Part shown: in pieces, positions 1 through 8,174 of the stretch | Layout of the letters: each line of letters starts with the position of its first letter | Position numbering within the stretch: the first letter of the stretch is position 1 | Assembly (NCBI GenBank): GCA_029101305.1 | Contig: JAQXQS010000122.1 | Location: 1-41,126 of the forward strand | Reading direction: 5' to 3' | Length of the DNA stretch: 41,126 nucleotides | Source: Clostridia bacterium | Lineage (GTDB): Bacteria > Bacillota > Clostridia > Lachnospirales > Lachnospiraceae | Made by a program: the position numbers and the translations under genes | Notes under the pieces: model-generated | Database searches by the model: none | Told to the model about the DNA's origin: nothing | The model's input: only the letters and a program-made list of their open reading frames with translations

Positions 1-821
1 GATGTGCAGATTGTAACAAGCCGCTTCCGCCACTGTGCCGGAGAGTATCCTGTCTGTTTTTTAAAATACCTGCTGAAATGTGATAAATCCGAAAATCCGC
101 ACGCCCGCGCGATATGCTGTACGGTGAGCGCCTGGTTGGTCAGCAGGTTTTTTGCCTTATCCATCCGAATCTGTAAAAGGTCCGCATGTGGGGTACTCTG
201 GAAAAACTTCTGATAGCAGGAGTAGAATTGGCTTTTTTCCAGATTAACAGAAGTACAAAGCTCCTGCGTGTCCCATGGCCTGGCGTAATTCGTCAGCATT
301 TCCAGCCGGAGCTTCCGGAAGGCTGAATAAAGTTCCTCCCCCTCTGTTCCATTTCCCCGTATCTGATGTGACTCAAGTCCTCTTGCAATCGTGATCATAA
401 GCTGCCTGAAAAGAGTGTATTCATACTCATCGGAAAATAAATCATTTGCTACATGCTCTTTGTGCAGAAGACGGATGCAATTATCAATGTCTTCCGGGTT
501 CCCGGGATAAAAAATAGTATTCAAAGGAATCCCAAAACGTTCCCCTGGATTTTCCCTACATGAAAAATGAAGATAACTGTTCCGGAATTTCTGTACTGCC
601 TTATAATGCTGCTCATATCCGGGAGCATAAAGAATACAGGCATTTTCCCTGGAAATGCAAAGCTTCTGGTCCAGATAAACCTTCATAGGTGTTTTAAAAA
701 GCAGAAACAGATAATCACCGCTTCCACTAGGGCGGTAGATCTGGTCATAATCCGGGTTGGAATAATTATACTCGCAGAACTGGATGGAAAAATCCATATC
801 TGAAGCATTCGGATCACTCAT
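1..821 (-). CDS. AraC-family transcriptional regulator (partial, C-terminus off window)
   Basis: Read on the minus strand, an open frame of 273 codons starts at the ATG at 821-819 behind a GGGAGG ribosome site and runs off the left edge without a stop. The last ~100 residues carry the two helix-turn-helix units of the AraC family: LEKSQFYSCYQKFFQSTP, then the hallmark IARACGFSDLSHFSRYFKK followed by TGYSPAQWR. The N-terminal ~160 residues (MSDPNASDMDFSIQ...) look like a sugar-sensing cupin arm, as is usual for AraC-type activators of carbohydrate genes. It is divergent from the GH51 arabinofuranosidase gene, so it is probably the local activator for arabinoside use. Only the end of the protein is missing, because the second HTH is already complete. 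Family assignment is secure; ligand and target are inferred from the neighbour. Confidence 0.9.
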   Translation of the reverse strand, partial: MSDPNASDMDFSIQFCEYNYSNPDYDQIYRPSGSGDYLFLLFKTPMKVYLDQKLCISRENACILYAPGYEQHYKAVQKFRNSYLHFSCRENPGERFGIPLNTIFYPGNPEDIDNCIRLLHKEHVANDLFSDEYEYTLFRQLMITIARGLESHQIRGNGTEGEELYSAFRKLRLEMLTNYARPWDTQELCTSVNLEKSQFYSCYQKFFQSTPHADLLQIRMDKAKNLLTNQALTVQHIARACGFSDLSHFSRYFKKQTGYSPAQWRKRLVTICT

Positions 822-850
822 TATATAACCTCCCTTCGGGTCTTTCCTTC

Positions 851-890
851 ACTGTAGTGATTATCGGAAAAAAAGTCAACTATATCGGAA
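851..890 (-). promoter_or_regulatory. Promoter of the AraC-family gene with two TATCGGAA boxes
   Basis: On the minus strand, TTGACT (879-874), a 17-bp spacer and TACAGT (856-851) form a plausible sigma-A promoter 30 bp upstream of the regulator's start codon. Two exact TATCGGAA copies (plus strand 862-869 and 883-890) lie 21 bp apart, two helical turns. One is in the spacer and one is just upstream of the -35. This is the geometry expected of an autoregulatory AraC site, but binding is inferred. Confidence 0.45.
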
Positions 891-940
891 GAAAAAAACT
901 GGAAAAATAGCTGGTTTTTATTAAAATAAGAAATAGAAAC

Positions 941-996
941 ATATAGAAAATAAGAACAAACAGAAACGAGAAGATATAGAAAACAAGAGCATACAG
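941..996 (+). repeat. 33-bp-phased direct repeat upstream of GH51 gene (candidate activator operator)
   Basis: Two 23-bp copies beginning ATATAGAAAA and ending ACAG lie at 941-963 and 974-996. They differ at three positions and their starts are 33 bp apart, three helical turns. The second copy ends 4 bp before the -35 box of the GH51 gene. Paired, phased direct repeats abutting a -35 are typical of AraC activator sites. A weaker related purine-rich run precedes them at about 922-940. Confidence 0.5.
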
Positions 997-1000
997 CAAA

Positions 1001-1030
1001 TTGAGCTGTAAACGAAAAGTCAGATATTAT
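1001..1030 (+). promoter_or_regulatory. Promoter of the GH51 gene
   Basis: TTGAGC (1001-1006), an 18-bp spacer and TATTAT (1025-1030) sit about 50 bp upstream of the start codon. A perfect 8-bp hairpin (TTCAGCTA at 1041-1048, TAGCTGAA at 1054-1061) follows at the start of the predicted transcript, just before the ribosome site AAAGGAGG. Confidence 0.5.
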
Positions 1031-1060
1031 TATAGAAGTGTTCAGCTACTAAATAGCTGA

Positions 1061-2578
<1,518 letters not shown>

Positions 2579-2581
2579 AAT

Positions 2582-2650
2582 TGGGAGTGTTACCAGAACT
2601 TAAAATAAAATGGAGTGTATCCACAAGACTTAAAATAAAACAGGAGTGTA
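2582..2650. repeat. Three decaying tandem copies of a ~30-bp unit
   Basis: Starting at the GH51 stop codon, the motif GGAGTGT followed by CTTAAAATAAAA is repeated. The copies begin at about 2583, 2612 and 2643, and the third keeps only the GGAGTGTACC part, which doubles as one arm of the hairpin at 2643-2680. The first two units share the exact 12-mer CTTAAAATAAAA. This looks like slippage duplication of a terminator arm plus its T-rich tail. Confidence 0.5.
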
Positions 2651-2680
2651 CCTACAGGATTATCTCTGCGGGTACACTCC
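2643..2680 (-). terminator. Intrinsic terminator of the tagD-like gene
   Basis: A perfect 10-bp stem (GGAGTGTACC at 2643-2652, GGTACACTCC at 2671-2680) with an 18-nt loop lies 16 bp past the tagD stop. On the minus strand it is followed by TGTTTTATTTT, a usable U-tract. It could also stop plus-strand transcription from the GH51 gene, though the plus-strand tail is poorer in T. Confidence 0.65.
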
Positions 2681-2696
2681 ATATGATTTACATTAT

Positions 2697-3086
2697 TTAT
2701 TTCTGCAGATCTGCCTTGATCTGCGTAGTGGAGATTTCAGGTGTTCGCGGCAGATATACCACGTCGCAATAAGGCTTCAGGAAATCGAATTTCCCTTCCC
2801 AGTCATCTCCCATGACAAAAGTATCTACGTGATATTCCTTAATGTCACTGACTTTCTGCTCCCAGTTTTCCTCTGGAATGACCAGATCCACATAACGGAT
2901 GGCTTCCAGCAGGGATTTCCTCTTTTCATAAGAGAAATAGCATTTTTTATGCTTCTCATTCCAGTTAAATTCATCTGTAGACAAAGCTACGATCAGATAG
3001 TCTCCATAAGCCTTGGCTCTGCGGAGCAGATTAATATGTCCGTAATGTAGCAGATCAAAAGTGCCGTAAGTGATTACTCGTTTCAT
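2697..3086 (-). CDS. tagD: Glycerol-3-phosphate cytidylyltransferase (TagD/TarD family)
   Basis: This 129-residue protein matches the family length and makes CDP-glycerol from CTP and sn-glycerol 3-phosphate for teichoic-acid-like wall polymers. The opening [20 protein letters not shown] contains the nucleotidyltransferase HxxH/HxGH motif (H14, H17). The C-terminal [11 protein letters not shown] is the RTxGISTT-type signature with Glu replacing Gly. The central segment [14 protein letters not shown] is also characteristic. It is transcribed toward its own terminator and is monocistronic here. The wall-polymer genes it could serve are elsewhere, although a related domain occurs fused in the gene at 22321. 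Substrate choice between glycerol phosphate and another polyol phosphate cannot be settled by eye. Confidence 0.92.
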   Translation of the reverse strand: MKRVITYGTFDLLHYGHINLLRRAKAYGDYLIVALSTDEFNWNEKHKKCYFSYEKRKSLLEAIRYVDLVIPEENWEQKVSDIKEYHVDTFVMGDDWEGKFDFLKPYCDVVYLPRTPEISTTQIKADLQK

Positions 3087-3133
3087 GAATTGCCTGCCTT
3101 TCCCGAATTTGTATTTCTATAATGCGAGAGCAT

Positions 3134-3204
3134 GTTTGAAAAATCATTCCTGCAATCTGGACACCTCACTTTGCGGTGTATTTTGCAGAAAGCCTTTTTC
3201 AAAC
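3134..3204. repeat. 71-bp nested palindrome upstream of tagD
   Basis: A perfect 10-bp outer pairing (GTTTGAAAAA at 3134-3143, TTTTTCAAAC at 3195-3204) encloses two inner pairings: CTGCAA/TTGCAG (3150-3155, 3183-3188) and ACACC/GGTGT (3161-3165, 3175-3179). The whole segment can fold into one long hairpin on either strand. It may be a dispersed intergenic palindrome or part of the tagD leader. No U-tract defines it as a terminator. The rest of the 270-bp gap shows nothing clear beyond AT-rich sequence. Confidence 0.55.
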
Positions 3205-3356
3205 AAGCTTTAGAATAATATAGCTTTTGAATTTAATTCTAATCATATCTATGTGGTTATTCTACCACAGGAACCAGGCAAAATAAACGGAAAATTATAA
3301 GACAAAGATTTTACACAAGCTTTTCACCCAGGTATAGCAGCAACCATCACCTTTCT

Positions 3357-5063
3357 CTATTCAAATTTCTCATGCAGATATTCCGACAATTTCGTGTTTT
3401 CGCTGTAGTCTACCGGGCAGTCAATGATACAGGGAACGGTCTGTTTAAAGGCATCCTCCAGGATGGGAATCAGATCTTCTGCCTTTTCCACCCGGTATCC
3501 TTTGGCATGCATGCTCTCGGCATATTTCACAAAATCCGGGTTGGTGAAATCTACAAAACAATTTTTTCCAAAATGATCCATCTGTTTCCATTTGATCAGT
3601 CCATAGCTTGCATCAGAAAAGATCAGGGTTACAATAGGGGCACCTTCCCTAAGGGCTGTTTCGTATTCCTGGCTGTTCATCATGAACCCGCCATCCCCTG
3701 ATATTGCAAGCACCTTTTTATTTGGATTGACCAGCTTGGCAGCTACAGCCCCGGGAACAGCGATTCCCATGGTCGCGAAACCGTTTGAGATAATGCAGGT
3801 ATTTGGTTTATAGCAGTTGTATTCACGGGCAATCCACATTTTGTGAGCGCCTACATCGGAAATCACGATGTCGTCTTCTCCCATGAATTTCCGCACATCA
3901 TATAAGATTTTCTGGGGCTTCATTGGAAATGAGGTATCTTCAGCGTAGCTTTCGTATTCCGCTACCATTTCTTTTTTCAGATCGAGGATTTCAGTAGGTT
4001 CCTCCTTGGCGTCACTGCGGTACTGGATCTGCTGCAGGGAATAGGAGATATCGCCGATAACCTGTACCTGGGGTTGATAGAGCATGTTGATATGGGCAGG
4101 GCGCTGGTCAATATGGATGATCTTATGCTTATCGTTATCATTCCATTTGCCCGGGGCAAACTCCACAATGTCATATCCCACGGCGATTACCAGATCTGCC
4201 ATGTCCAGGATTTCATTCTGGTAGTCTTTTTGGGGGATTCCGATGGTCCACATGGAATATTTGTTTTTGTAGGGGATGATACCTTTTGCCATCATTGTAT
4301 TGACTACTGGTATTTTCAGCTCATCTGCAAAGCTGGTAAGTGCCTCTCCCGCATGATTTCTGACAGCACTGTGTCCCGCAAGGATAACAGGATGCTTGGC
4401 CTTATAGATCAGAGCTGCGGCCTGGTCGATGCTGCTGAAAGATGCATATTCCTTGGAGTATATCTGCTTATCAATGGGGATTTCTGCAAGTCCCGGTGTT
4501 ACTTTCATTTTCGCTACGTTGGTAGGCAAGTCCACGTGACATGCGCCTGGTTTTTCGCTTTCGGCATATTTAAAAGCAATCCGCATGATCTCATTTACGG
4601 AATCAGGATTGACAATCTGCTTACTGCGCTTGGTGATGGGCGCGAATAATTCCACCAGATCCAGGTACTGATGGGAAGTCAGATGCATTCTTTCGGTTCC
4701 CACCTGGCCGGTGATGGCAATTACCGGTGCACCATCGGAATTGGCGTCTGCTGTTCCTGTGATCAGATTGGCTGCTCCAGGTCCCAGGGTGGAAAAACAT
4801 ACGCCTGCTTTTCCGGTAAGTCTGCCATACATGTCTGCCATAAATGCGGCACCCTGTTCATGACGTACAACGATAACACGGATACTGGATTTTTCCAATG
4901 CATTCATCATATCCAGGTTTTCTTCGCCTGGAATGCCGAAAACATATTCCACGCCTTCTTTTTCCAGGCATTTTACTAACACCTCTGCCGCAGTACAGCT
5001 TTCCTGTTTTTTCTGAGGCTCCGTTACTTCTTCCCTGATGTGTTTTTCTGCTCTGTCGTTCAT
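3357..5063 (-). CDS. Acetolactate-synthase-type ThDP enzyme, standalone large subunit
   Basis: This 568-residue protein has the three-domain layout of ThDP enzymes of the acetohydroxyacid synthase group, which condense two pyruvates to 2-acetolactate. Visible landmarks are FGIPGEENLDMMNAL, the cofactor-activating Glu in RHEQGAAFMAD (Glu69), and STLGPGAANLITGTADAN. The C-terminal diphosphate site is GDGGFMMNSQEYETA, about two-thirds to four-fifths along, where the usual closing NN is replaced by SD. It has an unusual charged extension of ~22 residues before the core. No small regulatory (ACT) subunit gene is adjacent, so it may be the catabolic, feedback-insensitive type rather than biosynthetic IlvB. 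Its leader contains a terminator, which suggests regulated read-through. Pyruvate from serine deamination encoded by the divergent sda genes could be its substrate; this link is inference. Confidence 0.85.
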   Translation of the reverse strand: MNDRAEKHIREEVTEPQKKQESCTAAEVLVKCLEKEGVEYVFGIPGEENLDMMNALEKSSIRVIVVRHEQGAAFMADMYGRLTGKAGVCFSTLGPGAANLITGTADANSDGAPVIAITGQVGTERMHLTSHQYLDLVELFAPITKRSKQIVNPDSVNEIMRIAFKYAESEKPGACHVDLPTNVAKMKVTPGLAEIPIDKQIYSKEYASFSSIDQAAALIYKAKHPVILAGHSAVRNHAGEALTSFADELKIPVVNTMMAKGIIPYKNKYSMWTIGIPQKDYQNEILDMADLVIAVGYDIVEFAPGKWNDNDKHKIIHIDQRPAHINMLYQPQVQVIGDISYSLQQIQYRSDAKEEPTEILDLKKEMVAEYESYAEDTSFPMKPQKILYDVRKFMGEDDIVISDVGAHKMWIAREYNCYKPNTCIISNGFATMGIAVPGAVAAKLVNPNKKVLAISGDGGFMMNSQEYETALREGAPIVTLIFSDASYGLIKWKQMDHFGKNCFVDFTNPDFVKYAESMHAKGYRVEKAEDLIPILEDAFKQTVPCIIDCPVDYSENTKLSEYLHEKFE

Positions 5064-5086
5064 TTCTTACCCCTCTTTGTGCTATG

Positions 5087-5128
5087 AAAAAAGCCGCTTC
5101 CATGGCGTATTACCACGAAAACGGCTTT
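5087..5128 (-). terminator. Leader terminator (attenuator) of the acetolactate-synthase-like gene
   Basis: Minus-strand AAAGCCG (5128-5122) and CGGCTTT (5096-5090) pair around an inner partial stem, and six T residues follow (5092-5087). The hairpin lies inside the leader, 25 nt before the start codon and after the predicted transcription start, so it would block the gene unless antitermination occurs. A short frame opening at ATG 5103 overlaps the descending arm and could be a leader peptide, but it has no clear ribosome site. Confidence 0.6.
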
Positions 5129-5158
5129 GTTTTCACTCTCTTTTATGTTGATGACCGC

Positions 5159-5187
5159 ATTCTAGCACATCATTTTATTGCTGTAAA
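5159..5187 (-). promoter_or_regulatory. Promoter of the acetolactate-synthase-like gene
   Basis: On the minus strand TTTACA (5187-5182), a 17-bp spacer and TAGAAT (5164-5159) make a good sigma-A promoter. A start near 5152 gives a leader of about 90 nt that contains the attenuator hairpin. Confidence 0.6.
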
Positions 5188-5256
5188 GATATTTTTGGTA
5201 TTTGCGATGTGTTTTTTGTGACCAAAGGTTACAGGAAATCCGGGAAATGCGGCGCG

Positions 5257-5371
5257 AAATCATGGGAATGCATGATTTCTGTGCATCGCGAAACGGTTAC
5301 TGTACGCGGAGTGAACAGTAAACTGATTATGGTTCAGGCAACCAACAGGAAACCAATACAGGCAACCAACA
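5257..5371. repeat. Palindromes and a 13-bp direct repeat between divergent operons
   Basis: Three structures lie in the gene-free stretch between the minus-strand enzyme and sdaAB. AAATCATG/CATGATTT pair at 5257-5264 and 5271-5278. TTACTGT/ACAGTAA pair at 5297-5303 and 5315-5321. CAGGCAACCAACA occurs twice exactly, at 5335-5347 and 5359-5371, 24 bp apart, ending 13 bp upstream of the sdaAB -35. The direct repeat is the better operator candidate; the palindromes could be either DNA sites or RNA hairpins. Confidence 0.4.
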
Positions 5372-5384
5372 CGCTGTAATCATG

Positions 5385-5413
5385 TTGTAAATCGTATGTT
5401 TTAATGTTAAGAT
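5385..5413 (+). promoter_or_regulatory. Promoter of sdaAB-sdaAA
   Basis: TTGTAA (5385-5390), a 17-bp spacer and TAAGAT (5408-5413) precede sdaAB by about 65 bp. The duplicated 13-mer lies just upstream. Confidence 0.45.
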
Positions 5414-5479
5414 GGGATAATAACAGAGCAGATGCAGACGCATCTGATGGCTGTCAGTAAAAAGGAAGAGGAAAATGAT

Positions 5480-6136
5480 ATGAATGTATTTGACATTCTG
5501 GGGCCTGTTATGATCGGTCCATCCAGTTCCCATACAGCGGGAGCGGCGAGGATTGGTCTGGTGACCCGGGCACTTCTTGGGGAAAAACCGGTACAGGCAC
5601 ATATTTTTTTACATGGATCTTTTGCAAAAACCTATAAGGGACATGGCACAGACAAGGCTTTGGTAGCCGGAATCCTTGGCATGAAAACAGACGATGAGCG
5701 TATTCGCTTTTCCCTTGATGTTGCCAAAAAAGAGGGGCTGAAGATTCAGATTGAAACAGGAGAGCTGGAGGACGCCCATCCGAATACAGCAGAGATTACT
5801 CTTGTGGGGGCAGGCGGGGAGAAAGTATCCCTTCGGGGCAGCAGTATTGGCGGCGGCAATATTCTGATCACCCGTGTGAATGGAATGGAGGTTTCTCTTA
5901 CCGGGCAGAATCCGGCCTTGATCGTACTTCATAAAGATGCGCCGGGAACCATTGCAGCAGTTACGGAACTGATGGCTGAGTCTGGTGTGAATATCTGTAA
6001 TTTTCATCTGGCCCGTAAGGAAAAAGGTGGTCTGGCTGTTATGACCATTGAAAGTGACAGCCATTTTGGTCCGGAGTTAAATGAGCGGATCAATTGCCTG
6101 GAGAACATTTATTCAAGTACGAGGCTGGCGTTATAG
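5480..6136 (+). CDS. sdaAB: L-serine ammonia-lyase, beta subunit (iron-sulfur dependent)
   Basis: This is the small subunit of the two-part Firmicute L-serine dehydratase, which with the alpha subunit converts L-serine to pyruvate and ammonia. From ATG 5480 the protein is 218 residues and opens MNVFDILGPVMIGPSSSHTA, the canonical beta-subunit start with the SSSHT substrate-site loop. The C-terminal ~70 residues (from about LIVLHKDAPGTIAAVTE) form an ACT-like domain. A longer frame from 5432 adds 16 residues without family similarity. The AGGAAGAGGA ribosome site sits just before 5480, so the shorter start is chosen. The alpha-subunit gene follows after 12 bp. Confidence 0.95.
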   Translation: MNVFDILGPVMIGPSSSHTAGAARIGLVTRALLGEKPVQAHIFLHGSFAKTYKGHGTDKALVAGILGMKTDDERIRFSLDVAKKEGLKIQIETGELEDAHPNTAEITLVGAGGEKVSLRGSSIGGGNILITRVNGMEVSLTGQNPALIVLHKDAPGTIAAVTELMAESGVNICNFHLARKEKGGLAVMTIESDSHFGPELNERINCLENIYSSTRLAL

Positions 6137-6148
6137 AAAGGAAAAGTT

Positions 6149-7039
6149 ATGGTGGAATTAAACTATCATTCAATAGAGTCCCTGTTAAAGGCGGCGAAGG
6201 ACAATGACTGCCGCTTATCAGATCTGGTTCTTGCACAGCAGGCAGAGCAGATGGAGCTGCCAGAGCAGGAAATATATGAAAAAATGCAGGAAAACTATCA
6301 GGTTATGGCATCCTGTATCCAGCCTGGAAGTGCCCCGGGTCTGAAAAGCACCAGTGGCCTTACGGGAGGGGATGCCTACCGGATGCGCACTGCTGTAGAA
6401 CAGGGAAGGAATCTTACCGGTCCCCTTCTTGGAGGCGCTCTTTACCGCGCTCTTGCGGTATCCGAGTTAAACGCTTCCATGGGAAGAATCGTGGCAGCTC
6501 CTACAGCCGGAAGCTGCGGCATTGTTCCAGCAGCGGTGCTGACCATGCAGGAGCAGTATAAGCTTACAGAAAAGGAATGCGTGATGTCCCTTTTTACAGC
6601 TTCGGCGGTGGGAATGGTGATCGCCAATAATGCTTCCCTTGCAGGAGCCCAGGGCGGGTGTCAGGCGGAGTGCGGTTCCGCATCTGCCATGGCGGCTGCG
6701 GCAATTGTGGAGCTGGCTGGCGGGACGCCTGACATGATTGCTTCTGCGGTGGCAACTGCGCTGAAAAATATTCTCGGTCTTGTCTGTGACCCGGTTGCCG
6801 GTCTGGTGGAGATTCCCTGCATCAAGCGGAATGCCTCTGGCGTCGCAGGTGCATTTGTGGCTGCAGAGCTTGCCCTTGCCGGGATCCGAAGTGCAATTCC
6901 GGCTGACGAAGTTATCTGGTCCATGAAGAAAGTGGGAGATGCCATGCCAGCTGCATTGAAAGAAACGGCGGAGGGTGGACTGGCCGCGACACCAACAGGA
7001 CGAAAGCTGCACCAGCAGGTGTTTGGAATAGACAGTTGA
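6149..7039 (+). CDS. sdaAA: L-serine ammonia-lyase, alpha subunit (iron-sulfur dependent)
   Basis: This 296-residue subunit carries the oxygen-sensitive [4Fe-4S] site that dehydrates L-serine. Typical segments are LKSTSGLTGGDAYRM, VAAPTAGSCGIVPAAVLTMQ, GGCQAECGSASAMAAAAIVE and VCDPVAGLVEIPCIKRNASG, which hold the conserved cysteines. The start ATG at 6149 follows GAAAGGAAAAG and leaves a 12-bp gap to sdaAB, so the two are co-translated. An RpiR-type regulator gene follows within 30 bp. Together they would feed serine carbon into pyruvate and release ammonia, which fits the nitrogen-oriented genes downstream. Confidence 0.95.
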   Translation: MVELNYHSIESLLKAAKDNDCRLSDLVLAQQAEQMELPEQEIYEKMQENYQVMASCIQPGSAPGLKSTSGLTGGDAYRMRTAVEQGRNLTGPLLGGALYRALAVSELNASMGRIVAAPTAGSCGIVPAAVLTMQEQYKLTEKECVMSLFTASAVGMVIANNASLAGAQGGCQAECGSASAMAAAAIVELAGGTPDMIASAVATALKNILGLVCDPVAGLVEIPCIKRNASGVAGAFVAAELALAGIRSAIPADEVIWSMKKVGDAMPAALKETAEGGLAATPTGRKLHQQVFGIDS

Positions 7040-7067
7040 AGCCATTACGGCAGACAGGTGAGGGCTT

Positions 7068-7979
7068 ATGAAGGAAAAAGAAATGGAAATTACCGCAAAG
7101 GAAGAACTGGAAATCACGAAAGAACTGGAAATCACCACAATGGAAGAATTAGTAAAACGGATGCTGGAGGTTTCAGCGGATTCTGTGGTATATCAGAAAA
7201 TAGCTGCCTTTGTAGAAAATCATCATATGGAGCTGATCTTTATGACAGCAGGGGAATTGGCAGGGAAGCTGTCGGTGAGCCAGGCAAGCGTATCCAAGTT
7301 TTTTATTGCTCTTGGGTACAAGGGCTACGCTGATTTTCTCCGCTGCCTTCAAAAAATGGTGGGTAAAGAGATAACTGCACCTCAGCGTTATTATTACACA
7401 TCCAACAGCTCGCATCATACAGATGATGTGATTGAGAAAGAGGTGGAGAATCTTCGGCTTCTCAAGGAAATTGTACAGGAAGATGCTTATACCAGTGTGG
7501 TTGAAAAGCTGGCTGCGCAAAAAAACATCATATTGTTATCGGCGCGCATGTCGGCAACCTTACTCCCATATATGAAATATACCATGGACAAGCTGCGTGA
7601 TGGTGTGGAGATGATTACCCCAGGCCAGGAAAGCTGGGATTACCTTTCACTGAATAAGAAAAAAGAGGATACCCTGATCCTGATCGTGGGCTTTCCAAGA
7701 TATCCACAGGTATTGGTAGATAAGGCAAGAGAATTAAAAGAAGCCGGTTTTGAACTGGCTGTGATAACGGATAGCCGGTTTTCCCCGTTATGCCGCTTTT
7801 CTTCTTTAAATCTGCTGGTGCCAACAACGGTTTCCTCTATTTTTGACCTTTACAGTACGCCCATGGCACTGATGAATTTGCTGATCACAGATGTTTCCAA
7901 AAAAATTCCGGATGTGCAGGCACGTCTGGATCAGATTGAGAAACAGGATGTCTTGTGCCATAATTTTTTCGGAAAATAA
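7068..7979 (+). CDS. RpiR/MurR-family transcriptional regulator (HTH + SIS domain)
   Basis: This 303-residue protein has the two parts of the family. The first is an N-terminal helix-turn-helix with MTAGELAGKLSVSQASVSKF and FFIALGYKGYADFLRCLQ around residues 60-100. The second is a C-terminal sugar-isomerase (SIS) sensor domain from about residue 130 (KNIILLSARMSATLLPYM, DTLILIVGFPRYPQVL). The extreme N-terminus is repetitive and acidic: ELEIT occurs twice, with a related MEIT just before. It follows sdaAA by 28 bp, probably in the same transcript. A strong promoter with three near-identical 9-mers lies immediately downstream, so it is a natural candidate to control the acnX operon. SIS domains usually bind phosphosugars, but the effector here is unknown. 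Confidence 0.88.
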   Translation: MKEKEMEITAKEELEITKELEITTMEELVKRMLEVSADSVVYQKIAAFVENHHMELIFMTAGELAGKLSVSQASVSKFFIALGYKGYADFLRCLQKMVGKEITAPQRYYYTSNSSHHTDDVIEKEVENLRLLKEIVQEDAYTSVVEKLAAQKNIILLSARMSATLLPYMKYTMDKLRDGVEMITPGQESWDYLSLNKKKEDTLILIVGFPRYPQVLVDKARELKEAGFELAVITDSRFSPLCRFSSLNLLVPTTVSSIFDLYSTPMALMNLLITDVSKKIPDVQARLDQIEKQDVLCHNFFGK

Positions 7980-8021
7980 CTTTTTAAAAAATAATTTTTT
8001 TGAAAAATAATAAAATTATTC

Positions 8022-8050
8022 TTGACAAAAAACAGGAATAGCATTATTAT
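8022..8050 (+). promoter_or_regulatory. Strong promoter of the acnX operon
   Basis: A consensus TTGACA (8022-8027), an exact 17-bp spacer and TATTAT (8045-8050) lie in very AT-rich DNA just after the RpiR gene. It is the best-scoring promoter by eye in the window and would start transcription near 8057. Confidence 0.8.
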
Positions 8051-8065
8051 TCACCTAAACTTAAT

Positions 8066-8100
8066 AACGCAAAGTGAACGTAAAGTAAATTAACGTGAAG
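8066..8100 (+). repeat. Three 9-bp repeats, candidate operator of the acnX operon
   Basis: AACGCAAAG (8066-8074), AACGTAAAG (8077-8085) and AACGTGAAG (8092-8100) are near-identical direct repeats starting about 10 nt after the predicted transcription start. A related AAAAGTAAA follows. Their position suits a roadblock repressor site, with the adjacent RpiR protein the obvious candidate. An RNA-level role in the leader is also possible. Confidence 0.5.
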
Positions 8101-8118
8101 CAAAAGTAAACTGAGAAC

Positions 8119-8149
8119 AAAGGCGCTCTTCATAAGAAGGGCGCCTTTT
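8119..8149 (+). terminator. Leader terminator (attenuator) upstream of acnX
   Basis: AAAGGCGCTCTTC (8119-8131) pairs with GAAGGGCGCCTTTT (8136-8149) across an ATAA loop, with one G-U pair and a short T tail. It stands between the strong promoter and the acnX ribosome site, so transcription of the operon probably depends on read-through. No known riboswitch or T-box signature is visible in the preceding 60 nt. Confidence 0.65.
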
Positions 8150-8174
8150 GCTATCTGAAAGGAGCGGATCATAT

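Noticed and set aside
941-996. CRISPR-like repeat
   Set aside because: Only two copies, A-rich, with a 10-bp gap and no cas genes; fits an operator better.
5432-5479. Upstream start for sdaAB
   Set aside because: The extra 16 residues are not family-like and the ribosome site lies within them, next to ATG 5480.
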